In this document: in pieces, positions 18,666 through 27,109 of the stretch
Position numbering within the stretch: position 1 is the stretch's first letter
Layout of the letters: the number at the start of each line of letters is the position of its first letter
Assembly: GCF_031583065.1 (NCBI RefSeq)
Contig: NZ_CP134053.1
Span: forward strand, 3,348,001-3,412,000
DNA from: Streptomyces sp. CGMCC 4.7035
GTDB lineage: Bacteria > Actinomycetota > Actinomycetes > Streptomycetales > Streptomycetaceae
Direction of reading: 5' to 3'
DNA: 64,000 nucleotides
Notes under the pieces: model-generated
Database searches by the model: none
What the model saw: only the letters and a program-made list of their open reading frames with translations
Told to the model about the DNA's origin: nothing
Made by a program: the position numbers and the translations under genes

Positions 18666-19232
18666 TCATACCTCGGGCGGCACGGTCTCGAACTCCCTCT
18701 CCACGTCACCGGTGTCCAGTCGCAGCCGCCAGGCGTTCCGGCGGTGCGCGGCAGCCAGCGCGGCCTCCAACGGCGAGGGCGGCACCGCGAGGACGGGACA
18801 GGTGGCGTGGGCGAGGCAATAGCGGCTGACCGACGGCCGCAACGCGCGGTACAGGGGGCCGCGCCGCCCTGCACCGACGACGAGGAGATCGTTCTCGCGG
18901 TCGGCGATGTCGACCAGTGCCCGACCAGGGGCACCACGGGCGACGAGAGCCTGCCCAGGAGGCCCCGCGACGGCGCTGCCGAACACGTCCCGCAGAGCCG
19001 CGACCAGCCTCTCCCGCGCCAGCCGCTCCCACTCCTGGACCAGATGGGCCGCGGCCGGTGAGTGACGCGCGGCAAGATCCCCGCCGGGCGGCTCCCAGGC
19101 CAGCACCGGCCACAGCTCGGCACCCCTGCTCCGCGCCTCGCCCGCGGCCCGGCACAGGGCGGTCAGACTGCCTGGCGAACCGCTCACTCCGACCAGGACC
19201 CGAGCGGCTGAGGGCACATCGGACTCGGACAT
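18666..19232 (-). CDS. Universal stress protein family protein
   Basis: The 188-residue product begins MSESDVPSAARVLVGVSGSP. Residues 10-150 match a single UspA fold, with a GSPGSLTALCRAAGEA start and a C-terminal VVGAGRRGPLYRALRPSVSRY / CPVLAVP segment in which the ATP-binding G-2x-G-9x-G pattern is partly kept. About 40 extra C-terminal residues follow. ATG 19232 is preceded by GGTGAAG; a start six codons upstream has no ribosome site. It is divergent from the SAV_915/lysA pair, sharing the region with box E. Confidence 0.8.
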   Translation of the reverse strand: MSESDVPSAARVLVGVSGSPGSLTALCRAAGEARSRGAELWPVLAWEPPGGDLAARHSPAAAHLVQEWERLARERLVAALRDVFGSAVAGPPGQALVARGAPGRALVDIADRENDLLVVGAGRRGPLYRALRPSVSRYCLAHATCPVLAVPPSPLEAALAAAHRRNAWRLRLDTGDVEREFETVPPEV

Positions 19233-19389
19233 CACTTCACCGTTCTGCACACGCCGACGGACGGTCCCGCGTCGGCGAACCTCATGGAAACCACGTCCAT
19301 CTCACCTCCGCGCCAAGGCTTTCGAACAGCCCGCGAGCCAGTTCTTGGCGCCATTCTGACGGCACCCGCAGCGCCTGATCGCCGCTGGT

Positions 19390-19437
19390 GTCAGCGCCGC
19401 GTCAGCATTCGCCCGACGCACGTCAGCGTTGCGTCAT
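19390..19437 (+). promoter_or_regulatory. Putative KdpE box E
   Basis: GTCAG (19390), GTCAG (19401), GTCAG (19422) and GTCAT (19433) keep the exact 11-21-11 spacing. A TAGCGT hexamer at 19467, 34 bases after the last half-site, is a good Streptomyces -10 candidate. The downstream pair is SAV_915-like/lysA. Confidence 0.55.
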
Positions 19438-19573
19438 GAACCCGCGGATCACCACCCCGGGCGGCATAGCGTCAGCGGTGAGCCCCGTTCTGCCTCCCCG
19501 CGTTCGGGGCCGCCAAGCCACTCGACGCGACCCGACCGGGACCCATTCGGGCCCCGGACCCCGGAGGTATCCC

Positions 19574-19909
19574 ATGGCAGACATCCTGTGCGGCGAGGAC
19601 CCCGAACCTTCTGATCGGTCCCCGGCCGGACCTCTGTTCGTTCCCGTCCGGCCGGGACCCTCGGGGTGCGTCACGCGTGTCTTCTGCACACCTGTTGGCG
19701 ACCGTACGGCCGTCGGCTTCACCTCCGAGAACCTCCTGATCGCGACGCTCGGCCCCGAGCAGGTGTGGATCAGGCTCGCCGAGCCCGCGCTGCGCGCGCT
19801 GACCGAACCGCTCGGCATCGCCACCGTCACAGTGGATCCCCAGTTCACGGCACGGGCCGCCCGGCCGGTGAACCCTGTCGTCCCCGCGCTCGCTCTGCGC
19901 GTTGCCTGA
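19574..19909 (+). CDS. SAV_915-family small protein (SseB-like)
   Basis: ATG 19574 follows GGAGG. The 111-residue product contains PLFVPVRPG, RVFCTPVGDRTAVGFTSE, WIRLAEPALRALTEPLG and VTVDPQF, a pattern I associate with the Streptomyces SAV_915 family, whose function is not known to me. The frame is open further upstream without ribosome sites. It ends 11 bases before lysA and almost certainly shares its transcript. Confidence 0.7.
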   Translation: MADILCGEDPEPSDRSPAGPLFVPVRPGPSGCVTRVFCTPVGDRTAVGFTSENLLIATLGPEQVWIRLAEPALRALTEPLGIATVTVDPQFTARAARPVNPVVPALALRVA

Positions 19910-19920
19910 GAGGGGGCATG

Positions 19921-21255
19921 ATGACCACCGTTCACGACAGTGCCGTCACCACTCTCGCCGGCGATCTCTCCGTCTGGCCCGCGTCCACCGCCGAGCCCTG
20001 CCCGGGTGACCTGGCGGTCGGCGGCGTACCGCTCGCCGAGATCGCCGACCGCTTCGGCACCCCCGTCTACGTCCTCGACGAGGCCGAGGTCCGCGAGCGC
20101 TGCCGCACCTACCGGGACGCCTTCCCCGACACCGAGATCCTCTACGCGGCCAAGGCGTTCCTGTGCCGCGCGATGATCCACTGGATGGACGAGGAGGGCC
20201 TCGGGCTCGACGTCTGCTTGGCCGGCGAGCTGGAGCTGGCCGTCACCACCGGGTTCCCGGCCGAGCGGATCGTGCTGCACGGCAACGCCAAGTCCCCCCG
20301 CGACCTGGAGACCGCCCTCCGTCTCGGTGTGGGCCGCATCGTCATCGACAGCCCCTCGGAGATCGCCCGGCTGGCCGCCGCCGTAGGCCCCCACGGCCAC
20401 CAGAAGGTCATGGTCCGGGTGGTGCCCGGGATCAGCGCCGGCGGCCACGCGAAGATCCGCACCGGCACCGAGGACCAGAAGTTCGGCCTCAGCATCTCCG
20501 ACGGATACGCCCAGCACGCGATCGCCCGGATACTGGACCAACCGCAGCTCGAACTCACCGGTCTGCACTGCCACCTGGGTTCGCAGATCACCAGCGTCAA
20601 GCCGTATCTGGCCGCAGCGCGGCGCCTGGTGGGCCTGATGGCGCGGCTGCACGAGCAGCACGGCCTGGTCCTGCCCGAGCTGGACCTCGGCGGCGGCCAC
20701 GGCATCGCCTACCGCCCCGGTGAACAGGCCCTGGACCTGACCACCCTGGCCCGCAAGGTCCGTACCGAGCTGGCGGAGGCGTGTGCGGCGGCCGGGCTGC
20801 CCGTTCCTCGTCTGATCATCGAACCGGGGCGGGCCATCGCCGGACCGGCGGGCATCGCCCTGTACCGCGTCCTTGCCGTCAAACACACCGGCAATCGCAC
20901 GTACATCGCCGTCGACGGCGGCATGAGCGACAACCCGCGCCCGGCCCTCTACGGGGTCCGTTACGCGCCTCGTCTGATCGGCCGCCGCACCACCGCCGAA
21001 CGTGCCCCCGTCACCGTCGTCGGCCGGCACTGCGAGGCAGGCGACGTGCTCGCCGCCGACATCGAACTCCCCGCGGACGTACGTCCCGGAGATCTGCTGG
21101 CCGTCCCCGTCGCCGGCGCTTACCACCTGTCCATGGCCTCCGGATACAACCTGGTCGGCCGCCCGCCCGTCGCCGCCGTAAGCGACGGCCGCGCCCGGCT
21201 CCTCGTGCGGCGGGAGTCCCTGGACGACATCCGCAGCCGCGACGTGGGCCTCTAG
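19921..21255 (+). CDS. lysA: Diaminopimelate decarboxylase-type PLP enzyme
   Basis: The 444-residue product is a fold-type III PLP decarboxylase: the PLP lysine lies in YAAKAF, followed by HGNAKS, GLHCHLGSQ, the GGGHGIAY phosphate loop, EPGRAI and the active-site HCEAGD near the C-terminus. It converts meso-diaminopimelate to lysine. Tandem ATGs occur at 19918 and 19921; spacing from GAGGGG favours the second. Pairing with a SAV_915 protein behind a putative KdpE box suggests an accessory, stress-linked copy rather than the housekeeping gene. A related amino-acid decarboxylase specificity cannot be excluded. Confidence 0.82.
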   Translation: MTTVHDSAVTTLAGDLSVWPASTAEPCPGDLAVGGVPLAEIADRFGTPVYVLDEAEVRERCRTYRDAFPDTEILYAAKAFLCRAMIHWMDEEGLGLDVCLAGELELAVTTGFPAERIVLHGNAKSPRDLETALRLGVGRIVIDSPSEIARLAAAVGPHGHQKVMVRVVPGISAGGHAKIRTGTEDQKFGLSISDGYAQHAIARILDQPQLELTGLHCHLGSQITSVKPYLAAARRLVGLMARLHEQHGLVLPELDLGGGHGIAYRPGEQALDLTTLARKVRTELAEACAAAGLPVPRLIIEPGRAIAGPAGIALYRVLAVKHTGNRTYIAVDGGMSDNPRPALYGVRYAPRLIGRRTTAERAPVTVVGRHCEAGDVLAADIELPADVRPGDLLAVPVAGAYHLSMASGYNLVGRPPVAAVSDGRARLLVRRESLDDIRSRDVGL

Positions 21256-21327
21256 GCTCGCGTCGCATTCTGTTCCAGTGGGTGCAGGTCGAGCAGGTCG
21301 GCGACACGGGCGCACTCCGCCTCGGTG

Positions 21328-21400
21328 GGCTCGTTGGCGATCGAGCAGGGCGCCGACCGCCTCGACCACCTGGTGGGCAACCTGTTGGCCATCGGTCCGC
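21328..21400 (+). pseudogene. Remnant of a KdpD histidine-kinase domain
   Basis: The frame reads LAIEQGADRLDHLVGNLLAI, nearly identical to the HisKA second helix of KdpD at 18010-18070 (EGADRLDHLVGNLL). Nothing else of a kinase surrounds it. It lies 160 bases upstream of the KdpD copy that lacks a kinase half, consistent with loss of a former kdpD by deletion. Confidence 0.6.
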
Positions 21401-21559
21401 GCGTATCCGACGCCGGGTCCCGCCTGCTCCGTGCAACCACATCCGAGGCGGGGATGAGCGACCATGAAGGGGAGGGTGCCCGCCATACCGGCCACCCAAT
21501 GGGGAGTCCGAGACGCCGGGCCTTGCGCACTGGGTCGGCTCGCCCGGTAGGAGGGGCGT

Positions 21560-22714
21560 ATGTCGCGAGGCACGCTGCGGGTCTATCTGGGAGCGGCCCC
21601 AGGTGTGGGTAAGACGTACGACATGCTCAGTGAGGGGCAGCGCCGCGCCGGACGGGGCACCGATGTGGTCATCGGGTTCGTGGAGGACTACGGCCGGCCG
21701 CTGACCCGGAAGATGGCCGAGGGTCTTGAGACCGTGCCCCGCAGGACCATGCACTACCGGGGTGCGTCCTTCACCGAGATGGATCTCGACGCCATCCTCG
21801 CCCGCCGCCCCCAGGTCGCCCTGGTCGACGAGCTCGCTCACACCAACATTCCCGGCTGCCGCCACGAAAAGCGCTGGCAGGACATCGAGGAACTGCTGGA
21901 CGCGGGAATCGACGTCGTCTCCACCGTCAACATCCAGCACCTGGAATCGCTCAACGACGTCGTCGAACAGATCACCGGCGTCAGACAGCGGGAGACCGTG
22001 CCCGACGACAGGGTCCGCCGCGCCGACCAGATCGAGCTGGTGGACATGACGGGCGAGGCGCTGCGCCGCCGCATGGTGCACGGCAACGTCTACCCGCCGG
22101 ACAAGATCGACGCCGCACTGGCCCACTACTTCCGCCTGGGCAACCTCACCGCCCTGAGGGAGCTGGCGATGCTGTGGGTGGCAGATCGAGTCGAGGAAGC
22201 CCTGCTGCGCTACCGCAAGGATCACGGCATCCAGCATCCGTGGGGCGCCCGGGAACGCGTGCTGGTCGCCCTGTCCGGAGGACCCGAGGGCGAGACCCTC
22301 ATCCGGCGCGGCAAGCGGACCGCCTCCCGCGGAGCCGGCGGTGAGTTCCTCGCCGTACATGTCGACCGAGGCGACGGACTCGTCGGCACCGACCCGAAGC
22401 TCCTGGCCCGCCAGCGCGCCCTGGTGGAAGACCTCGGTGGCAGCTACCACGGGTTGACCGGCGAGAACACCGCACGAACCGTCCTGGAATTCGCCCGGGA
22501 GGTCAACGCCACCCAGATCGTCATCGGCGCGACTCGACGCAGCCGCCTCAAGGAATTCATCTCCCGGGGCGTGGGCGAGTCCATCATCGAAGGATCGGGC
22601 GACGACATCGACGTATACGTCGTCACGCACTCCGAAGCCGCGCACGGCCGCTTCCTGCACCGCCGCACGCGCGCGCCGGAGGACCCGGCCTCGGCCAGCT
22701 CTGCGGCCGGCTGA
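21560..22714 (+). CDS. Short KdpD: sensor/Usp half without membrane or kinase domains
   Basis: ATG 21560 follows GGAGGGG. The 384-residue product matches KdpD residues 1-375: Walker A GAAPGVGKT (11-19), VDELAHTN, the EEALLRYR linker and a universal-stress-like domain ending VVTHSEAAHGR, then a short disordered tail. DUF4118, HisKA and HATPase are absent. Short KdpDs of this size are known from cyanobacteria and Deinococcus. I infer a soluble regulator or competitor that binds nucleotide or another ligand and modulates the full kinases. Confidence 0.85.
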   Translation: MSRGTLRVYLGAAPGVGKTYDMLSEGQRRAGRGTDVVIGFVEDYGRPLTRKMAEGLETVPRRTMHYRGASFTEMDLDAILARRPQVALVDELAHTNIPGCRHEKRWQDIEELLDAGIDVVSTVNIQHLESLNDVVEQITGVRQRETVPDDRVRRADQIELVDMTGEALRRRMVHGNVYPPDKIDAALAHYFRLGNLTALRELAMLWVADRVEEALLRYRKDHGIQHPWGARERVLVALSGGPEGETLIRRGKRTASRGAGGEFLAVHVDRGDGLVGTDPKLLARQRALVEDLGGSYHGLTGENTARTVLEFAREVNATQIVIGATRRSRLKEFISRGVGESIIEGSGDDIDVYVVTHSEAAHGRFLHRRTRAPEDPASASSAAG

Positions 22715-23148
22715 CGTCGACCATCCAGGGTCTGTGCCTCCCAGACGGTGGCGGGGGAGTGGGCAGGAACTGATCGCAGTGGATCACGGGAGCGCCGCCG
22801 GCCGGTCGGCCTTCCTCGCGTTCGTCGATCGCCACCGCACCCCTGGCCTGGAAGAGAATCCGCTCGGCATTCTCGCGTGCGAGCGCCGCGCTGATCGTTG
22901 CACCGCGCGGACGTCGTAGGCGTGAACGTGGCGCCGTCGCTCACCGCCTGTGCGATCGTCCGAGCAGCGGGGCTTGGAGGTGATTCACGCCCCCCGACGC
23001 ATAACCGACGCCCTCCTGCGGGCCGACCGTTCGAGACGTCGTTCGAGACGAAGCGGCACCCGCTGCCGGAGGTTGCGCTGTGGGATAGGTATCGTCGGCC
23101 CCGATGCCCTGGCCTGCAGTTCAGCGGCCCGCACGGAGGAGGATCACC
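22715..23148. other. Intergenic region before kup, no feature recognised
   Basis: Only short frames without ribosome sites are present. I find no four-half-site box, so kup appears to lie outside the putative KdpE set. A GGAGGAGG ribosome site at 23135-23142 serves kup. Confidence 0.5.
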
Positions 23149-25125
23149 ATGGCCGGTCGCCGACAGAGAACCGGGTCAGATGACGGACCCGCAGCGGCGG
23201 CGCCGGAGGCTCCTCGGGCAGTGGCAGGCACGCACGACTCGGTGCGCCTCGCGGTGGTGATCGGTGCTCTCGGCGTGGTCTTCGGTGACATCGGGACCAG
23301 CCCGATCTACACCCTCCAGACCGTGTTCAACCCCAGTGACCCGCACCCCGTCCCGGTCTCCACACAGAACGTGTACGGCGTGGTGTCGCTGGTGTTCTGG
23401 TCGGTCATGATCATCGTGACGGTCACATACGTGCTGCTGGCGATGCGCGCCGACAACGACGGCGAGGGTGGCATCATGGCGCTGATCACCTTGCTGCGCC
23501 GGTGGTCGTCGCAGCGGGGCCAGCGGGCCGCCGCTGTCCTGGCTGCGCTGGGCATCTTCGGCGCGTCGCTGTTCTTCGGCGACAGCATGATCACCCCGGC
23601 GATCTCGGTGCTCTCCGCGGTCGAGGGACTCAAGGTGGTGGAGCCGTCCCTGGAGAGCGCGGTCGTGCCCATCACGGCGGTGATCATCGTGATGCTGTTC
23701 CTGGTGCAGCGCAGAGGGACTGCGGCGGTGGGCCGGATGTTCGGGCCGGTCATGATCGCCTGGTTCGTCGCCATCGGCGCGTGCGGGGTGGAGGGTATCG
23801 CCGAGCACCCGGGCATCCTCAGGGCGCTGTCACCGACGTACGCCCTGGGCTTCCTGTTCGGCCATTTCGGCACCGCCTTCTTCGCCCTGGCGGCGGTCGT
23901 GCTCGCGGTCACCGGCGCTGAGGCGCTCTACGCCGACATGGGGCACTTCGGCCGACGCGCCATCACCCGCGGCTGGCTGTTCCTCGTCTTCCCGGCCTGC
24001 ATCCTGAGCTACCTCGGCCAAGGCGCGCTCATCCTCGACGACCCGAAGAACATCAGCAGCCCGTTCTTCCTGCTCGTGCCCGACTGGGGACGGTGGCCGA
24101 TGATCCTGCTGGCCACCGCGGCCACGGTGATCGCCTCCCAGGCGGTGATCACCGGTGCGTACTCGGTGACCTCCCAGGCCGCGCAGCTCGGCTACCTGCC
24201 GCGGCTGCGGGTTGCGCACACCTCCGAGTCCACCATCGGCCAGATCTACGTCCCCTGGATCAACTGGCTGCTGATGGTCTCGGTCCTCACCCTGGTCTTC
24301 GCCTTCCGCAGCTCAGCGGCGCTGGCCTTCGCGTTCGGCATGGCGGTCACCGGCACCATCACCATCACCACGCTGTTGTTCTTCTACGTCGCCCGAGCGA
24401 AGTGGGGCACGCCCAGGTGGCTTGTCGGCATCGGCGCCGGCGTGCTGCTCTTCGTGGACCTGCTGTTCGTGGCGGCGAATCTGACCAAGCTCGTCCACGG
24501 CGCGTGGCTGCCGCTGCTGATCGGCCTGACCGCGTTCACCGTCATGACGACCTGGCAGCGCGGCCGCAGAATCGTCACGGCGGAACGGGCACGGCACGAG
24601 GGCCCGCTGCCCGAGTTCATCGACGGCCTGCGGACCGGGACCGTGTCGACGCGCCGTGTCCCCGGCACGGCCGTCTTCCTCAACCGGGGCAAGGAGACCG
24701 CGCCGCTGGCCATGCGGGCCAACGTCGAGCACAACCACGTGCGGCACGACCAGGTGGTGATCCTGTCCATCGAGACCGAGCCCGTGCCCCGTGTCCCGGC
24801 CGACCAGCGCCTCGTCGTCGACGACCTCGGCTACGCCGACGACGGGATCGTGCACGTCACCGCCCGGTACGGCTACATGGAGACACCGGACGTACCCGCC
24901 AGCCTGGCGATGCTGGAACCCTCCCAGACCGAGGGGCCGCTCCAGCTCGACCAGGCGTCCTATTTCTTGTCGAAGATAGAGCTCCGCCGTGGCAAGGCCC
25001 CGACGATGGCCCCGTGGCGCAAGCGCCTGTTCATCGCCACGTCCTACATCACGGCCGACGCCGCCGAGTATTTCGGACTCCCCGGCGACCGTACGGTCAT
25101 CATGGGCTCCCACATCGAGGTGTGA
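23149..25125 (+). CDS. kup: Kup/TrkD-type K+ uptake permease
   Basis: The 658-residue product has the Kup N-terminus (GALGVVFGDIGTSPIYTLQT), NDGEGGIMALITLL, GASLFFGDSMITPAISVLSA and VTGAEALYADMGHFG, about 12 membrane segments to residue 450 and a C-terminal cytoplasmic domain of about 200 residues containing TAVFLNRG and the terminal TVIMGSHIEV. Kup proteins are H+/K+ symporters. ATG 23149 is chosen for its strong ribosome site; the open frame extends 15 codons further upstream. Confidence 0.93.
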   Translation: MAGRRQRTGSDDGPAAAAPEAPRAVAGTHDSVRLAVVIGALGVVFGDIGTSPIYTLQTVFNPSDPHPVPVSTQNVYGVVSLVFWSVMIIVTVTYVLLAMRADNDGEGGIMALITLLRRWSSQRGQRAAAVLAALGIFGASLFFGDSMITPAISVLSAVEGLKVVEPSLESAVVPITAVIIVMLFLVQRRGTAAVGRMFGPVMIAWFVAIGACGVEGIAEHPGILRALSPTYALGFLFGHFGTAFFALAAVVLAVTGAEALYADMGHFGRRAITRGWLFLVFPACILSYLGQGALILDDPKNISSPFFLLVPDWGRWPMILLATAATVIASQAVITGAYSVTSQAAQLGYLPRLRVAHTSESTIGQIYVPWINWLLMVSVLTLVFAFRSSAALAFAFGMAVTGTITITTLLFFYVARAKWGTPRWLVGIGAGVLLFVDLLFVAANLTKLVHGAWLPLLIGLTAFTVMTTWQRGRRIVTAERARHEGPLPEFIDGLRTGTVSTRRVPGTAVFLNRGKETAPLAMRANVEHNHVRHDQVVILSIETEPVPRVPADQRLVVDDLGYADDGIVHVTARYGYMETPDVPASLAMLEPSQTEGPLQLDQASYFLSKIELRRGKAPTMAPWRKRLFIATSYITADAAEYFGLPGDRTVIMGSHIEV

Positions 25126-25174
25126 TCGCGCGTGTCACCGACGGCCCAGGGCGCGAGCGTACGCCAGGACGGTG

Positions 25175-25660
25175 TCACAGCCAGCCGTTGCGCTTGAAGC
25201 CGCGGTGGAGGAGGAAGCAGGCGGTCGCGATCACGGCGAGGACGAGGGGGTAGCCGAAGCGCCAGCGCAGTTCCGGCATGTGGTCGAAGTTCATGCCGTA
25301 CACGCCGCACACCATGGTGGGTACGGCGATGATCGCGGCCCAGGCGGTGATCTTGCGGGCGTCGTCGTTCTGGGCGACGGCGACCTGGGCGAGGTGGGCC
25401 TGGAGGATGGAGTCGGGCAGGGCGTCGAAGCCGGTGATCTGCTCGGTGATCCGTGGCCTGGTGGTCGGCGACGTCGCGGAAGTGTGCCCGTATGGCGGGG
25501 GCGACGGAGCGCAGCGGTTCGGCCCAGAGCGTCTCCAGGGGACGGCCAAGGGAGACGCTGCAGGCGGTCACGTCGCACGGCATCGGCGACGGGCGCGGCG
25601 GCTTCGGCGCGGGTCAGTTGATCCAGCACGCAGGGCATGGGAGATGATGCGTGGGCAGGC
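25175..25660 (-). pseudogene. Broken corA-type magnesium/divalent cation transporter (C-terminal part)
   Basis: The last 90 codons read a good CorA C-terminus: ITEQITGFDALPDSILQAHL, first membrane helix, the essential YGMNFDHMPE loop, second helix and KRNGWL end. Upstream, the family pattern (LETLWAEPL, AIRAHFRDVADH) continues only in another frame, the shift lying near 25445-25460. A possible further piece (CVLDQLTRAEAAAPVADA) lies in a third frame. The N-terminal cytoplasmic domain is missing. Confidence 0.75.
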
Positions 25661-25997
25661 ACGGTCTCGCTCGGTTCTCATGGGTCTCGACAACCACATG
25701 ATCACCGGCGCCGTGCCTGCTCTGTTACCGGCCCCAGACCAAGACATGACGGCACGTCACGGATCACTGCACCGAACCCGGACCGATCGCTTTCATACAA
25801 AGCCCCTGGTCCCGCCGGAACCCGCTGACCAGTGGCCTCGGCCGGACCCGCGCCAAGCTGCGGACCCTCGCCGGCTCGGCCGATTGCCGCTCAACCGTTG
25901 CTCGCGGCTCTTTTCAAATGTCATCAAGGCAACAATTACAGGAGGATCATCCACCCGTCATCAAATTGGAAAAGGACCGGTCCGGCTTCCGGAGCAG
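25661..25997. other. Gene-free stretch between broken corA and cupin gene
   Basis: Only short frames without ribosome sites. GC content drops towards the cupin gene. I recognise no transposase, RNA or repeat. Confidence 0.4.
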
Positions 25998-26531
25998 CTA
26001 CGAAGCCTGCGGTTCGTCAGTGTTGGGATCAGCGCTTCCAGTCGACCCTAGCAAGGTCCAGTCGTGCTTACGCGAGAACTCTCGGAACTCCTCCGAATCC
26101 AAGTCCATCGCCTTACCCTTGGCTTGAAGCTCAACCATGTCTTCGATGAAGTGCTCGAAACCTCCGGGAACCGAGATCTGCAGAAGACGCGGCACGGTCT
26201 CCCCCACAAGCTTAACCGCATGGGGAATCCCTGCAGGCAGGAACATAAAACTACCCGGGCCGACCTCATGCTGCTCGTCGTCAAAGGTCACCCGTAGCGT
26301 GCCTTCCAGCAGGAAGAAGAGTTCGTCAGCGGTTTCGTGGATGTGGAGTGGAAGGTCGTGGTTCACCGAGACCTCGAGGACTGAGTACTGGCCGTCGGTA
26401 TGGGCGGCGCCCGCTTTGAGCAAGTAGAGCGGTGCGATGTCGACGCGAGTTTCCAGACCCTCGCCTGGTCCAAGTTTGATGAATCGAGCCTTCTTCGAGG
26501 ATCGATCGGAATTGGTCTGCTCTGCATTCAT
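25998..26531 (-). CDS. Cupin-domain protein
   Basis: The 177-residue product starts at an ATG preceded by AAGGAG. Residues 45-125 form one cupin barrel: motif 1 LPLHIHETADELFFLLEG (metal-type His-x-His and Glu) and motif 2 PGSFMFLPAGIPHAVKL. The C-terminus is charged. The domain could be a metal-dependent isomerase, dioxygenase or small-molecule sensor; no substrate can be read from sequence. Codon use is less GC-biased than its neighbours (CTC/GAA/CTT mixtures), hinting at transfer. Confidence 0.8.
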   Translation of the reverse strand: MNAEQTNSDRSSKKARFIKLGPGEGLETRVDIAPLYLLKAGAAHTDGQYSVLEVSVNHDLPLHIHETADELFFLLEGTLRVTFDDEQHEVGPGSFMFLPAGIPHAVKLVGETVPRLLQISVPGGFEHFIEDMVELQAKGKAMDLDSEEFREFSRKHDWTLLGSTGSADPNTDEPQAS

Positions 26532-26683
26532 CTTTGGAACTCCTTTTCTCGTGATTCGACCACTTGTACAACGCCGGTGGGGCGGTCAGGGCGGAGAAAG
26601 TAAGAAGTGGGGCGGGCTGACGGGGCCTGGTGATCTGTGACGAACCGGGCCCCCGTACATGGGACTCGGAGCGGATGGCGGCT

Positions 26684-27055
26684 TCAGAGGCTGTACGGGC
26701 CGAAGCGTCCCCAGGCCACCAGTACGGCAAGGATCAGCAGGACGGCGTTGAGGCCGATCGCGGGGAATTCCTTCTTGCGGGCGTGGTACGTCGCGGCCAG
26801 CAGCATCGTTATACCGAGGCCGACGGCGGCCAGTGGTGTCAGCACGGTGGCGATACCGGTGGCCGCGGGCAGGATCAGCCCGAGGGCACCGGCGAATTCC
26901 ACGATGCCGATGAAGCGGACGGTGCCGGCTGAGAAGTCGGCCACCCAGGGCAGCTTCTCGACGAGCTTGTCCTTGGGCTGGGTGGTTTTCATGACACCGG
27001 CCATGGCGAACATGACGGTCAGTACGGCCTGCACGATCCACAGGAAGATGTTCAT
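26684..27055 (-). CDS. DoxX-family membrane protein
   Basis: The 123-residue product has four hydrophobic segments and the DoxX pattern FAMAGVMKTTQPKDKL, IGIVEFAGALGLILP, and ATYHARKKEFP. The DoxX family is linked to redox and thiol stress, often as a membrane partner of oxidoreductases. ATG 27055 follows AAGGACT. It lies after the SDR gene on the same strand (55-base gap), probably as one operon. Confidence 0.82.
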   Translation of the reverse strand: MNIFLWIVQAVLTVMFAMAGVMKTTQPKDKLVEKLPWVADFSAGTVRFIGIVEFAGALGLILPAATGIATVLTPLAAVGLGITMLLAATYHARKKEFPAIGLNAVLLILAVLVAWGRFGPYSL

Positions 27056-27109
27056 CAGGGGTGGAGTCCTTCGGGGAGAGAGCGAGGGAGGGGACGGCGG
27101 AGCGGGCTG

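Noticed and set aside
19423..21573. 716-codon minus-strand frame
   Set aside because: Shadow opposite lysA; lysA on the plus strand has all PLP-enzyme motifs.
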